DNA from: Jaltomata sinuosa
Taxonomy: Eukaryota > Streptophyta > Magnoliopsida > Solanales > Solanaceae
DNA length: 64,000 bases
Assembly (NCBI GenBank): GCA_003996215.1
Contig: QJPP01003567.1
Coordinates: forward strand, 62,001-126,000
Direction of reading: 5' to 3'
Below are positions 1 through 11,567 of the stretch, in pieces. A model generated the notes under the pieces. The model searched no databases and had not been told where the DNA came from. It saw only the letters and a program-made list of their open reading frames with translations. Every line of letters begins with the position of its first letter. The stretch's first letter is position 1. The position numbers and the translations under genes were made by a program.

Positions 1-1
1 T

Positions 2-1697
2 CAGTACCATCTGAGTAAGGCTAATATGGTGGCAGACGTATTAAGCCAGAAAACAGTTAGCATGGGTAGCTTGGCTTATTTGGGGGTGTCCAAATGACCA
101 CTAGCTAAGGAAATTCAGGCTTTGGAGGCCAAGTTTATGCACTTGGGTGTTTCAGATCAAGGTGGGTTATTGGGCAGCATTGAGGTCAAAGTCACCTTCA
201 TAGAGGAAATAAAGGCCAAACAGTTTCAAGATCCGAAACTGAGTAAGCTACGAGGTAAGGTAATATCCGGGGAGTCCAGAGATGTCATGTTAGACTCTGG
301 TGGAGTTTTACATTTCAGGGAGAGGATTTGTGTCCCTCGGGTGGATGATATGACTCAGAAAATCTTGGCAGAAGCTCATGGTTTGCGATACTCAATTCAT
401 CCAGGTGTGACTAAAATGTACAGGAACTTGAGGCAGCGTTACTGGTGGCCCGGGATGAAAGGGGACATAGTTTATTTTGTGTCCAAATGTCAAAACTACC
501 AGCGGGTAAAGTATGAACATCAGAGACCTGCAGGACTACTTCAGAGAATATCAATTCCAGCGTGGAAGTGGGAAAGGACAGCCATGGATTTCGTGGTGGG
601 CCTTCCCAAGACACTGGGGAAGTTTGACTCAATTTGGGTCATTGTTGACAGGCTGACCAAGTCCGCTCATTTCATTATGGTCAGGGTAGATTACAATTCG
701 CAGTAATTGGCTAAGATCTATGTGAAGGAGATTGTGAGATTGCATGGGGTGCCACTGTCCATCATTTCAGACAGGGGTACGCAGTTTACTTCCAAGTTCT
801 GGGGCAAGTTACATGAAGAGTTGGGTATACAAGTCACTTTTAGCATAGCCTTCTATCCTAAGACTGATGCTCAGTTATAGAGGATGATCCAGGTATTGGA
901 GGACATGCTGAGAGCATGTGTGATGGACTTCGGGGGCCAATTGGGACCAGTTCCTACCATTGTGCGAATTCTCGTACAAAAATAGTTACCACTCCAGTAT
1001 TGACATGGCACTGTTCGAGGCATTGTATGGGAGGAACTACAGATCACTGGTTGGGTGGTTTGAGGAAGGCGATGTAAAGCCTCTAGGCGTGGACTTAGTA
1101 AAGAAAGCACAGGAAAAGGTAAGGGGCATTTAGACCAAGTTGCTAGCTTCCCAAAGCAGGAAGAAAGAGTATGCAGATCGCAAGGTCCGGGACATGGAAT
1201 TTCAGGTTAGTGAACACGTATTGTTGAAAGTGTCACCAATGAAGGGAGTTATGCGGTTTGGTAAGAAGGGCAAGCTTAGCCCTTGGTACATCGATCCGTT
1301 TGAGATTCTTGAAATTATGGGGCCAGTGGCTTACAAGTTAGCACTGCCACCTAGTTTGTCGGGTGTCCATTCGGTATTCCATGTATCCATGCTTAAGCGA
1401 TACCATGGGGATGGGGATTATATCATCAAGTGGGATGAGGTGATTTTTGATAAGGATCTTCGTTATGAAGAGAAACCAATTTTGATTCTTGCTCGGGATG
1501 TCCGGAGGTTGAGGACAAAAGTGATTGGCATGGTAAGGGTTCAGTGGAAGCATCGTCCGGTTGAGTACGCCACCTGAGAAACCGAGAAGGACATGCGGGA
1601 CAAGTACCCTCAATTATTTGAGGATTTAGGTACTACACTTACTTTCTTTTATTTTCGTAATTTTGGGTTTGATCATTTGGGAACCAATGATAAATAA
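2..1697 (+). pseudogene. Ty3/gypsy chromovirus (Tekay/Del-like) pol, 3' part
   Basis: Decayed polyprotein entering from the left window edge. In order: the tail of RNase H (about 2-90, with the ADVLSQK-type motif), the integrase zinc-binding region (about 380-510), the integrase core (about 570-900), and the chromovirus C-terminal region with a chromodomain-like tail (about 1140-1650; VFHVSMLKRY and DKYPQLF motifs). In a live element this would reverse transcribe and integrate the element. Breaks seen: in-frame stops at 95, 704, 878, 1131 and 1575, and a frameshift near 940. The last zinc-binding Cys reads Tyr (KCQNYQ). The first two integrase Asp positions are readable (MDFVVGLP, SDRGTQFT), but the stop at 878 sits where the catalytic Glu is expected. 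The clade call comes from remembered family motifs. Confidence 0.88.
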
Positions 1698-1709
1698 ATT
1701 GGTATCTGT

Positions 1710-1847
1710 TGTAACGATCGGGTCCTTCATTACTGGTAGTCCAATCGTGCCAAGTTTTAGAGTTAGAAAACTCTAGGTGTGGGAGTTCGAAATTTTGGGC
1801 TAGGCTACGCTCGGCCAGTTTTGGAGCGAGGTGGAGTCTAGGGAAAT
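1710..1847 (+). repeat. Chromovirus T 3' LTR, left piece
   Basis: Follows the end of the pol frame and begins TGTAACGATCGGG; an alternative TG lies 3 bases upstream. It is cut after 138 bases by the A array, and its last five bases (GAAAT, 1843-1847) are repeated after the array. The LTR resumes at 20470. Without the insertion the LTR would be about 2.2 kb. No clear polypurine tract is visible just before it. Confidence 0.7.
1843..1847 (+). repeat. Target site duplication, left copy (GAAAT)
   Basis: GAAAT lies directly before the first A LTR and is repeated exactly at 20470-20474 after the last one. Five bases is the usual duplication length for plant Ty3/gypsy elements. It shows that the outer ends of the 18.6-kb array belong to one original insertion. 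Confidence 0.85.
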
Positions 1848-2526
1848 TTTAATGACCCTTCGATTCATTTACACATTTTCCCTTTTCTTGTACCATTAGC
1901 GCTTACTTGTAGCGGCCCAAGTCATTTATGGCTTGTCGGGACCAGTAGTTCGGTGCCCGGGCCGTTTGTTTGGTCTTTATGGCTGTTCCTCATTATAGAG
2001 CTTCAACTTTGGAAATCGTTGACTTCCGACAATATTCTTGGTAATACCAAAGAATTAAACCAAGGTTCTAGGTCAAAGGAATTCCTTACTCGAAAGTTCG
2101 AGTTAAAGAAATGCGTCGTGTAACACCTCGACAGTTTGGAAGGTTTAAAGTTACCCGTGCCTTTGGGGTAAGACTAATAGTGTCTAATATACTAAGAGGG
2201 ATATTTTATGAGGTATTATAATCGCAAAATGGTCGTATGATAGGTTTTGAAGTCAAGCAAGTTGCGAAACAAAAGTCGGAAAAAGTTATTGTAAATTCCT
2301 TTAAGGAATTCTCTTCAAATTTGGGTTAAATGTCTTGGGGTGTTTATCCCTATATTTAAATAGTTAGTGGGCCCCCAATATACCAAATCGAAGGTCTACG
2401 AGTCTAGTTTCCAACGCACTAAACCATTTGTCCATACGACTTTAGAATAGAGAGATATTCACATTTTCGTAGGACTGCGCAGGCAGACACGTCAAGGTGG
2501 GGCCTACGTCCTAAGTCGGTTCATCT

Positions 2527-2533
2527 TATAAAA
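2527..2533 (+). promoter_or_regulatory. TATA-box candidate in LTR A1
   Basis: TATAAAA inside a conserved context (cttTATAAAAgctg), 679 bases into the LTR. The same offset holds in A2, A3 and A5. If it is the retroelement promoter, transcription would start near LTR base 710, leaving about 3.2 kb of R plus U5. Confidence 0.5.
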
Positions 2534-4042
2534 GCTGATTTATCCTTCGTTTTAACCCATACTTTTCACCCAAAAGCTTCAGAAAATCAGAAGGAAAGTC
2601 CATAAATAATCCATGGACTCTGATCCTTTCAATTCGGAAGTTTAACGGAAGTTGCTCTACGTCGCGAGCTCGTCATTTTGGTATAGTTTTCCCCGTCGAT
2701 TTCATGGCGTATCTTCGTGGGTGTTGATGCAGCAATCCAGCAGGTAATTTTTGAGTATTTGGCAGTAGCTATGGAGTTATTTTGGTGAGGTATGGATCCC
2801 GTACACTTATCTATTTGTTGGATCAAGATTTTAAGCTTTTAGTTATGAAAAGTTGTTGTTGCCGATATCTTGTAGTAGTTTCTTGTTGATTTTGAATTTG
2901 TTTGTTGTTCCTGCAAGGAGGCAGGTTTTTAATCTTGGGATATTGAATATTTTTGTCAAGGAATCGCTCCCCTACAATCCTCCTTCGTTATTATATGTTC
3001 TAGTATTATTTTATGGATTTCTGAGCCACGAAGTGGTATTTTGAATTTGTGGCTTTGGACAACCCCTCTATCTTGTTATGTTTGGTTATTGTTGTGGTGT
3101 TCTGGTTATGGTAAGGTGCTGGAGAGATTGGGAAATTGTGCGATTCTTTTTGGGATCACATATGATAGTGATTGGATTGGACAAACGTGAAGTATGCCTT
3201 GAAATAGTGCCTCGGGAGCTCGTCGCTCCTTGGAGATGTGGTTAACGTATTGTTGTTGGATTTAGCTGCCATTTGTTATTGTTATTGGACTCATTTTTAT
3301 GCTTTGGAGTTGGCTGGTCGCGAGTGTGACATTAACACCTTATCAATTGGCTATGTCTCGTTCTTGCAGCCTTGTCGATTCTAGCAATTGTTCCATTACC
3401 TTGGTTGGTCAGGCTTCATAGAGACGCCTTTGGGGCTTCAGTTGAAAGTATTTGTTTTGTGTGATTCAGAGCTTCCTGGAGCAGTTTGAGTCTGGACGGC
3501 ACTGTTCTCACAGCTAGTCATCGGATGACAGGTAGGTTATGGTTTTCCCCTATCTAGACTCTGCGTATATAGGCTATAACTGCATTAATTAGCATCCTTG
3601 GATGGGTTGTTATAGGTTGGTACCCCAGACCTTGTCCGCCTTTCGTCCGTCTATTTCATACGTTGTTTGTAGTATTCACGTAGTAATGTATATTACCTTT
3701 TTGGTCCTGTGTGGCCTTGTATTGACTCTGGAACATCGATGGTGGGCTATTTGGGAATGTCCGCAAATCCCGAATATAGAGATTATCCTTTTAGGCTAGT
3801 TATGTCTGTTGAGTAGCTATTGGGCCTGTGCAGGGCTGATAGGAATTGTTGTGAACCGTTGGGCTACTTTTATATTTGTGTGTGAGCATATCATCCATGA
3901 AAAAGATTTTCCCCTGCATGTTTTACTACAGTATTGGCTATGAGCCACTACTGACAGTTTTCCTAAATTTGCATGGCCCTGGGGGCCCATTTTTGGTACT
4001 ATTATTGATAAAAAAGGGGATTTTTGGATGTTTTCGCACTGG

Positions 4043-4180
4043 TTTTATTACTGGTACTATTCTCTGCGGGGCAGAGCACCAGACTTGATTTTATTATTGA
4101 TACTAGTCTCTGCGGGGCAGAGCACCAGACTTGATTTTATTACTGATACTAGTCTCTGCGGGGGGAAGCACTAGACTTGA
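4043..4180 (+). repeat. 46-bp tandem repeat, 3 units (LTR A1)
   Basis: Three direct units. The first two contain the hairpin core CTCTGC-GGG-GCAGAG; the third is degenerate (GCGGGGGGAAGC). All five A LTRs have the same array, with three or four units. Confidence 0.9.
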
Positions 4181-5748
4181 TTTACTACAGTTTTAGACCC
4201 GGTTACGCCCGGGCACCCTTGGAGGGGTTTTTGAGGCATTTTCTACTACTTTAGTCCTAGACGGGGTCTGGGCAAGCATACTTGAGACTGGGTCTCTATC
4301 TTTATCCCGGACTTGCTTCCGGATGACATGTCTTGATACTGAGTTTTAGTATGGGGTCGGGGACCTCCATGGACCTTACCGCTCCAGGCATGGGGCTTCG
4401 GGCTGCGTGCACCGAAGGGAAGGGTATACGGTGGAGTAGAGGTATACAGGCTGAATCCTTCCATGGAACCTACCTGCTGGGCCTGATTTGCACCGGAGGA
4501 GGTACATATAGAGGTTCTATTCCACATCATATCATATCATGCATTGGATTCCACCCTTGTTTGTTGTGTGTTCAGTGTACGCTTTGGTAGTATGGGATAC
4601 CGGAGTGTTTGTTTTCACTTTTATGTGTTCCTCGGTTGTATGGGCGGCCGTTGGGACTGTAGGTAGACTGTATTTACTCCTGTTTTTACTTAGAGCTTGT
4701 CTTGGCACCCGGTTCTTGAAAGATTAGTGATGGCTAGCCTATTGAGGCTTTGGTTGTGGGATTTTTTATTATTGAGAGGGCTTTAGAGTCCTATCTTATT
4801 GAGGCACTTTTGTGTAGCCTTCTAAGAAGAGTGTGAGACTCTGGTTCTATTCTTGTGGGAAGCTGAGTGGTATCTCTCAGTTATTGTGGCATAGTTATTT
4901 CATCCTAGGGTTGTACTTGTGAGGTGATTCCCTGGTTATGCTATCATATGATTGGATTGGTGTTATGATTTCCTTGTACTGGTTGATTCCATTTTGAGTA
5001 TGTTAGACTGCTCTCCGTCTTTTCCTTCCACTTGAGGTTACCGGTATACCGCTATTTTCTCAACTCTCTCTCTACTTACTTATATTGTTGTGAAAGGACT
5101 CCAGGTGCGTTCTCCTTTCCTTCACCTGTGATTCTGTGTAATTGTATCTCTGTGCTAGCATGTGTTACTTGAAGCTCTTGGTTATGGATGATCTGTGCTA
5201 GCTCCTTGTGCCTTGCTTATTGCCTCAGTGACTCCTTTCTTGCTATAAGTTACTTACTGCTTTTATATCTTATATGCGCTCAGTCGGCCTATGATACCTA
5301 CTGAGTACCCGTGGTTTTGGTGCTCATACTACACTTCTACACTTTTTTATGCAGATATTAGCTGAGCTTTCGCCGTTGATCACGTTGAATACTCGTGCAG
5401 CTTTTGGATCTTTGAGACTAGGGTGAACACCTAACGGTCGGGGCTTGTCTACATCTCATCTGTTGTACTGTTGCTCCTTGTACTTTCGGAGGCAATTTAT
5501 GTTGTGTTTTGTTACTACTAGCACTTGTATCCTATTAGAAGCTTCTGTACTATTGATACCAAGTCTTGGGGTTGGTGTAGTTTCCTTTATTTATTTATAT
5601 TCGAGTTTTGCTTTCGCTTATTTCTGCTTACTGGTGCATTTTGGTTAGGTAGTAGCCCATTACTAACTGTTCTGGGCTACGGGAATTGGTTCGCCTACTG
5701 GGGGATTGTATGTACCATTATGACTTGAGAAATCGGGTCGTGACAGCT

Positions 5749-5760
5749 TGGTATCAGAGC
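5749..5760 (+). other. Primer binding site, initiator tRNA-Met type (I1)
   Basis: TGGTATCAGAGC, complementary to the 3' end of plant initiator tRNA-Met. It starts three bases after the LTR and sets the 5'-to-3' direction of the element. Confidence 0.9.
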
Positions 5761-5951
5761 TCTAGGTTCACAGGTGTCATGGTACAGAAGCAAGTGTCTA
5801 AGTAGAGTCTCGTGGATCGGTACGATGACGTCTGTATCCTATCTGCGGGAGGCTACAGGGCATTTTTAGGAAAAGTTTCATCTTTTTGGCTCCTCATCGT
5901 GCGTTCCTGGCTTTATTGACTTCTAGACTTCGGTTGTTCATTCATTCTCGA

Positions 5952-6539
5952 ATTCCTCAGACGAATGCGATAACGGTTGGTGCCGAGGCTTCTGTGCCTG
6001 TTGCTTCAGTGCTTCCATCTATGCCAGGACTCCATAGTGAGAGTTTACTGCACTAGATAAGGGGTGTGGGGTCAGCCCAACCTTCGACTGGATTTATAGC
6101 GACCTCAGCGCTTTAGGACATCGTGGCTAGGACTCTGAGTCCTCCGGTGAGTGTTCCAGTACCTGGTTCTGTGAGTGGTGCTTCAGTTACAGTTGAGCTT
6201 CTAGTTCTTCAGCATGGTTGTCTGTCAGTATTGGAGTACGAGGTAAGATTTACCCATCGTACTTCATCTAGTAGAGGCTATTTTTGGTGTGGTGAGCGTG
6301 GGCACTTTGCTAGGAATTGCCCCACGATTGTGTATCCCAGATAGCCTGTTTGTTATCATTGTGGAGATACTGGTCACCTTTATAGAGCTTGTCCCCGGCG
6401 AGGGCCGGTTGGGCCTTCAGTTTTGACTACTCAGTCCAGAGTTATATCCCATCAGCTTGATACTCCTCTTGGTGGGCCAGAGGTAGAGGTTCCTGATATC
6501 GTTGCTCCAGGTTAGGCTTTTGCTACCTTCGACTTGTGA
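5952..6539 (+). pseudogene. A-element gag relic with zinc knuckles (I1)
   Basis: Decayed capsid-type frame. The ATG seen in the related copy at 41349 reads ATT here. In-frame stops at 6054, 6114, 6342 and 6513. A short Pro/Ser/Val-rich N-terminal part runs into an SVLEYEVRF motif resembling the end of the retrotransposon gag domain, then directly into two zinc knuckles. The first knuckle lacks its first Cys (YFWCGERGHFARNC); the second (CYHCGDTGHLYRAC) is complete, but lies beyond a stop. Most of the normal capsid domain is missing, so it could not form particles alone. Confidence 0.75.
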
Positions 6540-9500
6540 TAGTCCTGCTCACATTGCGATTCTATTCGTTCTGTCATTTATTTTCTTATATACCAACCTG
6601 CTATTTGTTTAAGTTGTTTGGCTACCCGAATTGTAGTACCGATATGTTATTTTATTGGTAGTTTATTCTTTAGTAGTGGATAGGGGTAAGTTAGCCTTGA
6701 GAGGTGTTTTCTCGGAGTTGTAGCTCGTGGGTAGTTCTTGTTAGTCTATTTCTAGTTGGGTTATCCCTGTTTCATTGTGATTTTGGACTTGTGGTTGAGT
6801 TGCCCTTGTTGAGCGGTCCTAGATGGTTGTTGCCTAGGCCGTTATCTAGCGTGGCTAGAGATCCGTGTGATGGTTCGATGTATTACCGGTAGTTGGGCTA
6901 GAGTTAAGATTTTGCCTCAATTGGGAGATATTGGTTATGCTAGTGTGCATAAATTGGTTTGGTCTCCCGAGTGTCTAGAGTTGACCCTCTTTGTTGATTA
7001 GTTTAGGAGGTTGGTAGATATGTGGGTTGTTCCCATATTCTCCTCCACTTCCTGGTCCGTTGGGTGTTTTCTTGTATCCCTAGCTCCAGTTGGAATGAAT
7101 CTTGATGGTAGTTCTTTCGATATGCTCTGGATGTTGGCATCGTGATTGGGTCTTGACTTTAAGCACTTCCAACTAAGTGTTGATCGTAACCTCATGGTAA
7201 GGCTTGGATTTGTAGGCATTTCGGGTGAGTTGGGCATCCGGCCCATTCTTCTCCTTCCTTATTGAATTTGACGTGTAGCTATGAGTAGTAAGGTAATGGC
7301 TTCAGGTTCTTATTCGAGAAAGGATTTGTAAGGTTTAGTATGTGCTAAGGAAGCATTTTTGTTTAGTTGAAAAAGAAGGGAGATGACTTTTTATTTGTGT
7401 TTAAGTGTCCTCGTAGTTGCCTGAGGGGCGATGAAGGTTTGCTTTGGGATTGTGGGTCGGTGATTCGATTCAGCCGTCTACACATTGCTGTGGGTTTTCC
7501 ATCGATTGGTTTTGTTTCAGTAGCAACTGCGGTGTTGGCAATTTGCATATTCAGGCCTAGTTGGCTTGGGTTCTTTTGGGTTCAGTGGCAGCATCCTGGT
7601 TCGACCAAGGCTTTAGTTGGTAGTTTTGAAAGTTGGGGTTTAGAATCATGGCTTGGCAGGTTACATCGAATGGTTCGTGGTAGTTTCTATTTGTTTGCAG
7701 CATCTTAGTGCTGGGAGGCAGTGGGTGCGGGCAACTTAGCTTCTTTACTTTAGTTGTGGATGCGGCTATTGGCCTTGGACACCTAGTCCTTGGCTAACCT
7801 CTACAAGAGGCGAGATATTCTAGATTTCAGTAGCATTCTAGTTAGTACGAGGTTCTTCTACCATGGTTGGACAGACTCAGCGGCGTAAGTTTGAGCTTCA
7901 GCAGTGGTGTATGCTTTATGTGGTCAGCTTGTGCGGGTTGAGACTAGCGACGCTATTTTAAGTTATGATGATACGTAGAGAGTAGTAATCGCCATTCATT
8001 TGCCAAGGATTTTAAAGCTTGTTTAATTGATTCCTCCAGAGTTGTTGTTTATGTGGGGTTCTAGTGTTGGTTAGACACGGCCAGTATGGATGAGAAGTTC
8101 ATTATGAAATATGCTTCGAAGTGGTTGGTTGTTTACAGAACCAGTAGAGCGGTTGATTCGATCCAAAGGAATGAGTTGAAAGTATATGCAAAAATTTCTA
8201 TGACTAGATGGTAACTTTGAACCCCAGGCACCTTTTTCCTTTGCCTTCGGGGTGTTTGGACTTGATATTTGTGGCATGGTGGACTTCTTCCTGAGGTGAG
8301 ATTCGTAAGGCAATTTCACATTCAAATGGTGTTCGAGTGTTCGGAGTAGCAGTAGTGTTTTCTAGAGTTGGGAGCTTGGCTCATGGTTACAAACTTCGTG
8401 GTAGGCTTACCACACTTCTTGCAGGATCGTGGTTTTGGTTTGGGTCTTTCGGGCAGGTTGCCCCAGTTCATTCACTTTCAGCCGATTCAGACCTGACACG
8501 GTTCAGTTAGCGAATTTGATGTTAGAAAAAAATGTTCGTTCATTCGTTGGTGGTCAGTCAAGGCAGATAACTTCATTTTCAATGATATGCTAAGGGTTGT
8601 TATCTTAGATGGCAAAGGCTAGTAGCCTATATCTTGGCTTGAAATGAGTTTGAATAAAGTGGGTGACTTCGTTCGTGGTAAAGTATAAGCAGGAACTATG
8701 GATCTCCGGTGTGTCAGTTGATGCTTCGAGGGTGGTTTGAGTGTTCGGCTTGTATGCAGCTTCATGTTTGTGGTCCTAAAGGATTCAGTTCAGAAAAAAA
8801 AATGGCTTTTGCGGAATAGCGGGTTCATGAGTTAGAGTTTTGGGTTGATGGATTTTCTGGTAAACTTGGTATAGTTTTGAGGATTCGAGTTTTGTGTGTT
8901 GATCGCCTTGGTGTTCTGGTTTCGGTGTTGTGTCGGTGATTTTTGGTTAAGATTCTCGAGGTTCAGTTTGGGTTGGAAGATCTTTGGAGGTTGTAATCTA
9001 GCTTGGCTAGTAAGAAATTAACGCTTGGTTGCTTTCTTTGGTTCTGTTCTATTGGGTGCCGTCTGGTCGCGGAGGTTACCCGGGTTGTCTTAGAGAATAG
9101 TGCGTGCGTTGTATCCGCTATTCTTAAATCTCTGGTATTTTCTTCCTTCCTGACTTTCGGGGATGAAAGTCTTTTTAGTAGTGGATGATGTAATGACCCT
9201 TCCGGTCATTTACACGTTTTCCCCTTTCTTGTACCATTAGAGCTTACTTGTAGCGGCCCAAGTCATTTATGGCTTGTCGGGACCGGTAGTTCGGTGCCCG
9301 GGCCGTTTGTTTGGTCTTTATGGCCATTCCTCATTTTAGAGCTTCAACTTTGGAAATCGTTGACTTCCGACAACATTCTTGGTAATACCAAAGAATTAAA
9401 CCAAGGTTCTAGGTCAAAGGAATTCCTTACTCGAAAGTTTGAGTTAAAGAAATGCCTCGTGTAACACCTCGCCCGTTTGGAAGGTTTAAAGTAACCCGTG

Positions 9501-9867
9501 CCTTTGGGGTAAGACTAATAGTGTCTAATATACTAAGAGGGATGTGTTATGAGGTATTATAATCGCAAAATGGTCATATGATAAGTTTTGAAGTCAAGCA
9601 AGTTGCGAAACAAAAGTCGGAAAAAGTTATTGTAAATTCCTTTAAGGAATTCTCTTCAAATTTGGGTTAAATGTCTTGGGGTGTTTATCCCTATATTTAA
9701 ATAGTTAGTGGGCCCCCAATATACCAAATCGAAGGTCTACGAGTCTAGTTTCCAACGCACTAAACCGTTTGTCCATACGACTTTAGAATAGAGAGATATT
9801 CACATTTTCGTAGGACTGCGCAGGCAGACACGTCAAGGTGGGGCCTACGTCCTAAGTCGGTTCAGCT

Positions 9868-9874
9868 TATAAAA
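9868..9874 (+). promoter_or_regulatory. TATA-box candidate in LTR A2
   Basis: TATAAAA in the near-palindrome AGCTTATAAAAGCT, 679 bases from the LTR start, the same offset as in A1, A3 and A5. Confidence 0.5.
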
Positions 9875-11383
9875 GCTGATTTCTCCTTCGTTTTAACCCA
9901 TACTTTTCACCCAAAAGCTTCAGAAAATCAGAAGGAAAGTCCATAAATAATCCATGTACTTTGATCCTTTCAATTCGGAAGTTTAACGGAAGTTGCTCTA
10001 CGTCGCGAGCTCGTCATTTTGGTATAGTTTTCCCCGTCGATTTCATGGTGTATCTTCGTGGGTGTTGATGCAGCAATCCAGCAGGTGATTTTTGAGTATT
10101 TGGCAGTAGCTATGGAGTTATTTTGGTGAGGTATGGATCCCGTACACTTATCTATTTGTTGGATCAAGATTTTAAGCTTTTAGTTATGAAAAGTTGTTGT
10201 TGCCGATATCTTGTAGTAGTTTCTTGTTGATTTTGGATATTTTTGTTGTTCCTGCAAGGAGGAAGGTTTTTAATCTTGGCATATTGAATATTTTTGTCAA
10301 GGAATCTCTACCCTACAATCCTCCTTCGTTATTATATGTTCTAGTATTATTTTATGGATTTCTGAACCACGAAGTGGTATTTTGGATTTGTGGTTTTGGA
10401 CAACCCCTTTATCTTGTTATGTTTGGTTATTGTTGTGGTGTTCTGGTTATGGTAAGGTGCTGGAGGGATTGGGAAATTGTGCGATTCTTTTTGGGATCAC
10501 ATACGATAGTGATTGGATTGAACAAACGTGAAGTATGCCTTGAAATAGTTCCTCGGGAGCTCGTCGCTGCTTGGAGATGTGGTTAACGTATTGTTGTTGG
10601 ATTTTGCTGCCATTTGTTATTGTTATTGGACTCATTTTTATGCTTTGGAGTTGGCTGGTCGCGAGTGTGACATTAACACCTTATCAATTGGCTATGGCTC
10701 GTTCTTGCAGCCTTGTCGATTCTAGCAATTGTTACATTACCTTGGTTGGTCAGGATTCATAGAGACGCCTTTGGGGCTTCAGTTGAAAGTATTTGTTTTG
10801 TGTGATTCAGAGCTTCCTGGAGTAGTTCGAGCCTGGACGACACCGTTCCCGTAGCTAGTCATCGGATGACAGGTAGGTTATGGTTTTCCCCTATCTAGAC
10901 TCTGCGTATATAGGCTATAACTGCATTAATTAGCATCCTTGGATGGGTTGTTATAGGTTGGTACCCCAGACCTTGTCCGCCTTTCGTCCGTCTATTTCAT
11001 ACGTTGTTTGTAGTATTCGCATAGTAATGTATATTACCTTTGTGGTCCTGTGTGGCCTTGTATTGACTCTGGAACATAGATGGTGGGCTATTTGGGAATG
11101 TCCGCGAATCCCGAACATAGAGATTATCCTTTTAGGCTGGTTATGTCTGCTGAGTAGCCATTGGGCCTGTGCAGGGATGATAGGAATTGTTGTGAGCCGT
11201 TGGGCTACTTTTATATTTGTGTGCGAGCATATCATCTATGAAAAAGATTTTCCCCTGCATGTTTTACTACAGTTTTGGCTGTGAGCCACTACTGACAGTT
11301 TTCCTAAATTTGCATGGCCCTAGGGGCCCTTTTTTGGTACTGTTGTTGATAGAAAAGGGGATTTTTGGATGTTTTTGCACTGG

Positions 11384-11567
11384 TTTTATTACTGGTACTA
11401 TTCTCTGCGGGGTAGAGCACCAGACTTGATTTTATTACTAATACTAGTCTCTGCGGGGCAGAGCACCAGACTTGATTTTATTACTGATACTAGTCTCTGC
11501 GGGGCAGAGCACCAGACTTGATTTTATTACTGATACTAGTCTCTGCGGGGGGAAGCACTAGACTTGA
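11384..11567 (+). repeat. 46-bp tandem repeat, 4 units (LTR A2)
   Basis: Four direct units with hairpin cores starting at 11403, 11449, 11495 and 11541. The extra unit explains the whole 46-bp length difference from A1. The first hairpin has one change (GGGGTAGAG). Confidence 0.92.

Larger units (their letters stand above)
1848..5745 (+). repeat. A1: first LTR of the tandem array
   Basis: 3898 bp. It should begin TGTAATGACC, but the second base is mutated (TTTAATGACC); it ends CGTGACA. The primer site begins three bases after the end. It carries three 46-bp repeats (4043-4180). Compared with the other A LTRs it has many private changes in its left part, and the 7-bp hairpin arms at the LTR start are broken. 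It contains only hydrophobic open frames from T-rich sequence, which I do not regard as genes. Confidence 0.88.
5746..9188 (+). mobile_element. A internal region 1 (I1)
   Basis: 3443 bp between LTRs A1 and A2: primer site, leader of about 200 bases, deleted gag, about 1.8 kb with no recognisable domain, a short integrase-like patch (about 8366-8420, reading FVVGLP), and a 3' end TTTCGGGGATGAAAGTC resembling the pre-polypurine motif of Tekay/Del elements. The tract before the next LTR (AGTAGTGGATGA) is a weak polypurine tract. By eye it differs from I2 by about one base per hundred. Confidence 0.85.

Noticed and set aside
10194..11284. Hydrophobic open frames in A LTRs (10194-10586, 10943-11284 and their copies)
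   Set aside because: They look like membrane proteins only because the LTR is T-rich. They are disrupted differently in each LTR copy, have no known domain, and lie inside sequence defined as LTR by target duplications and primer sites.
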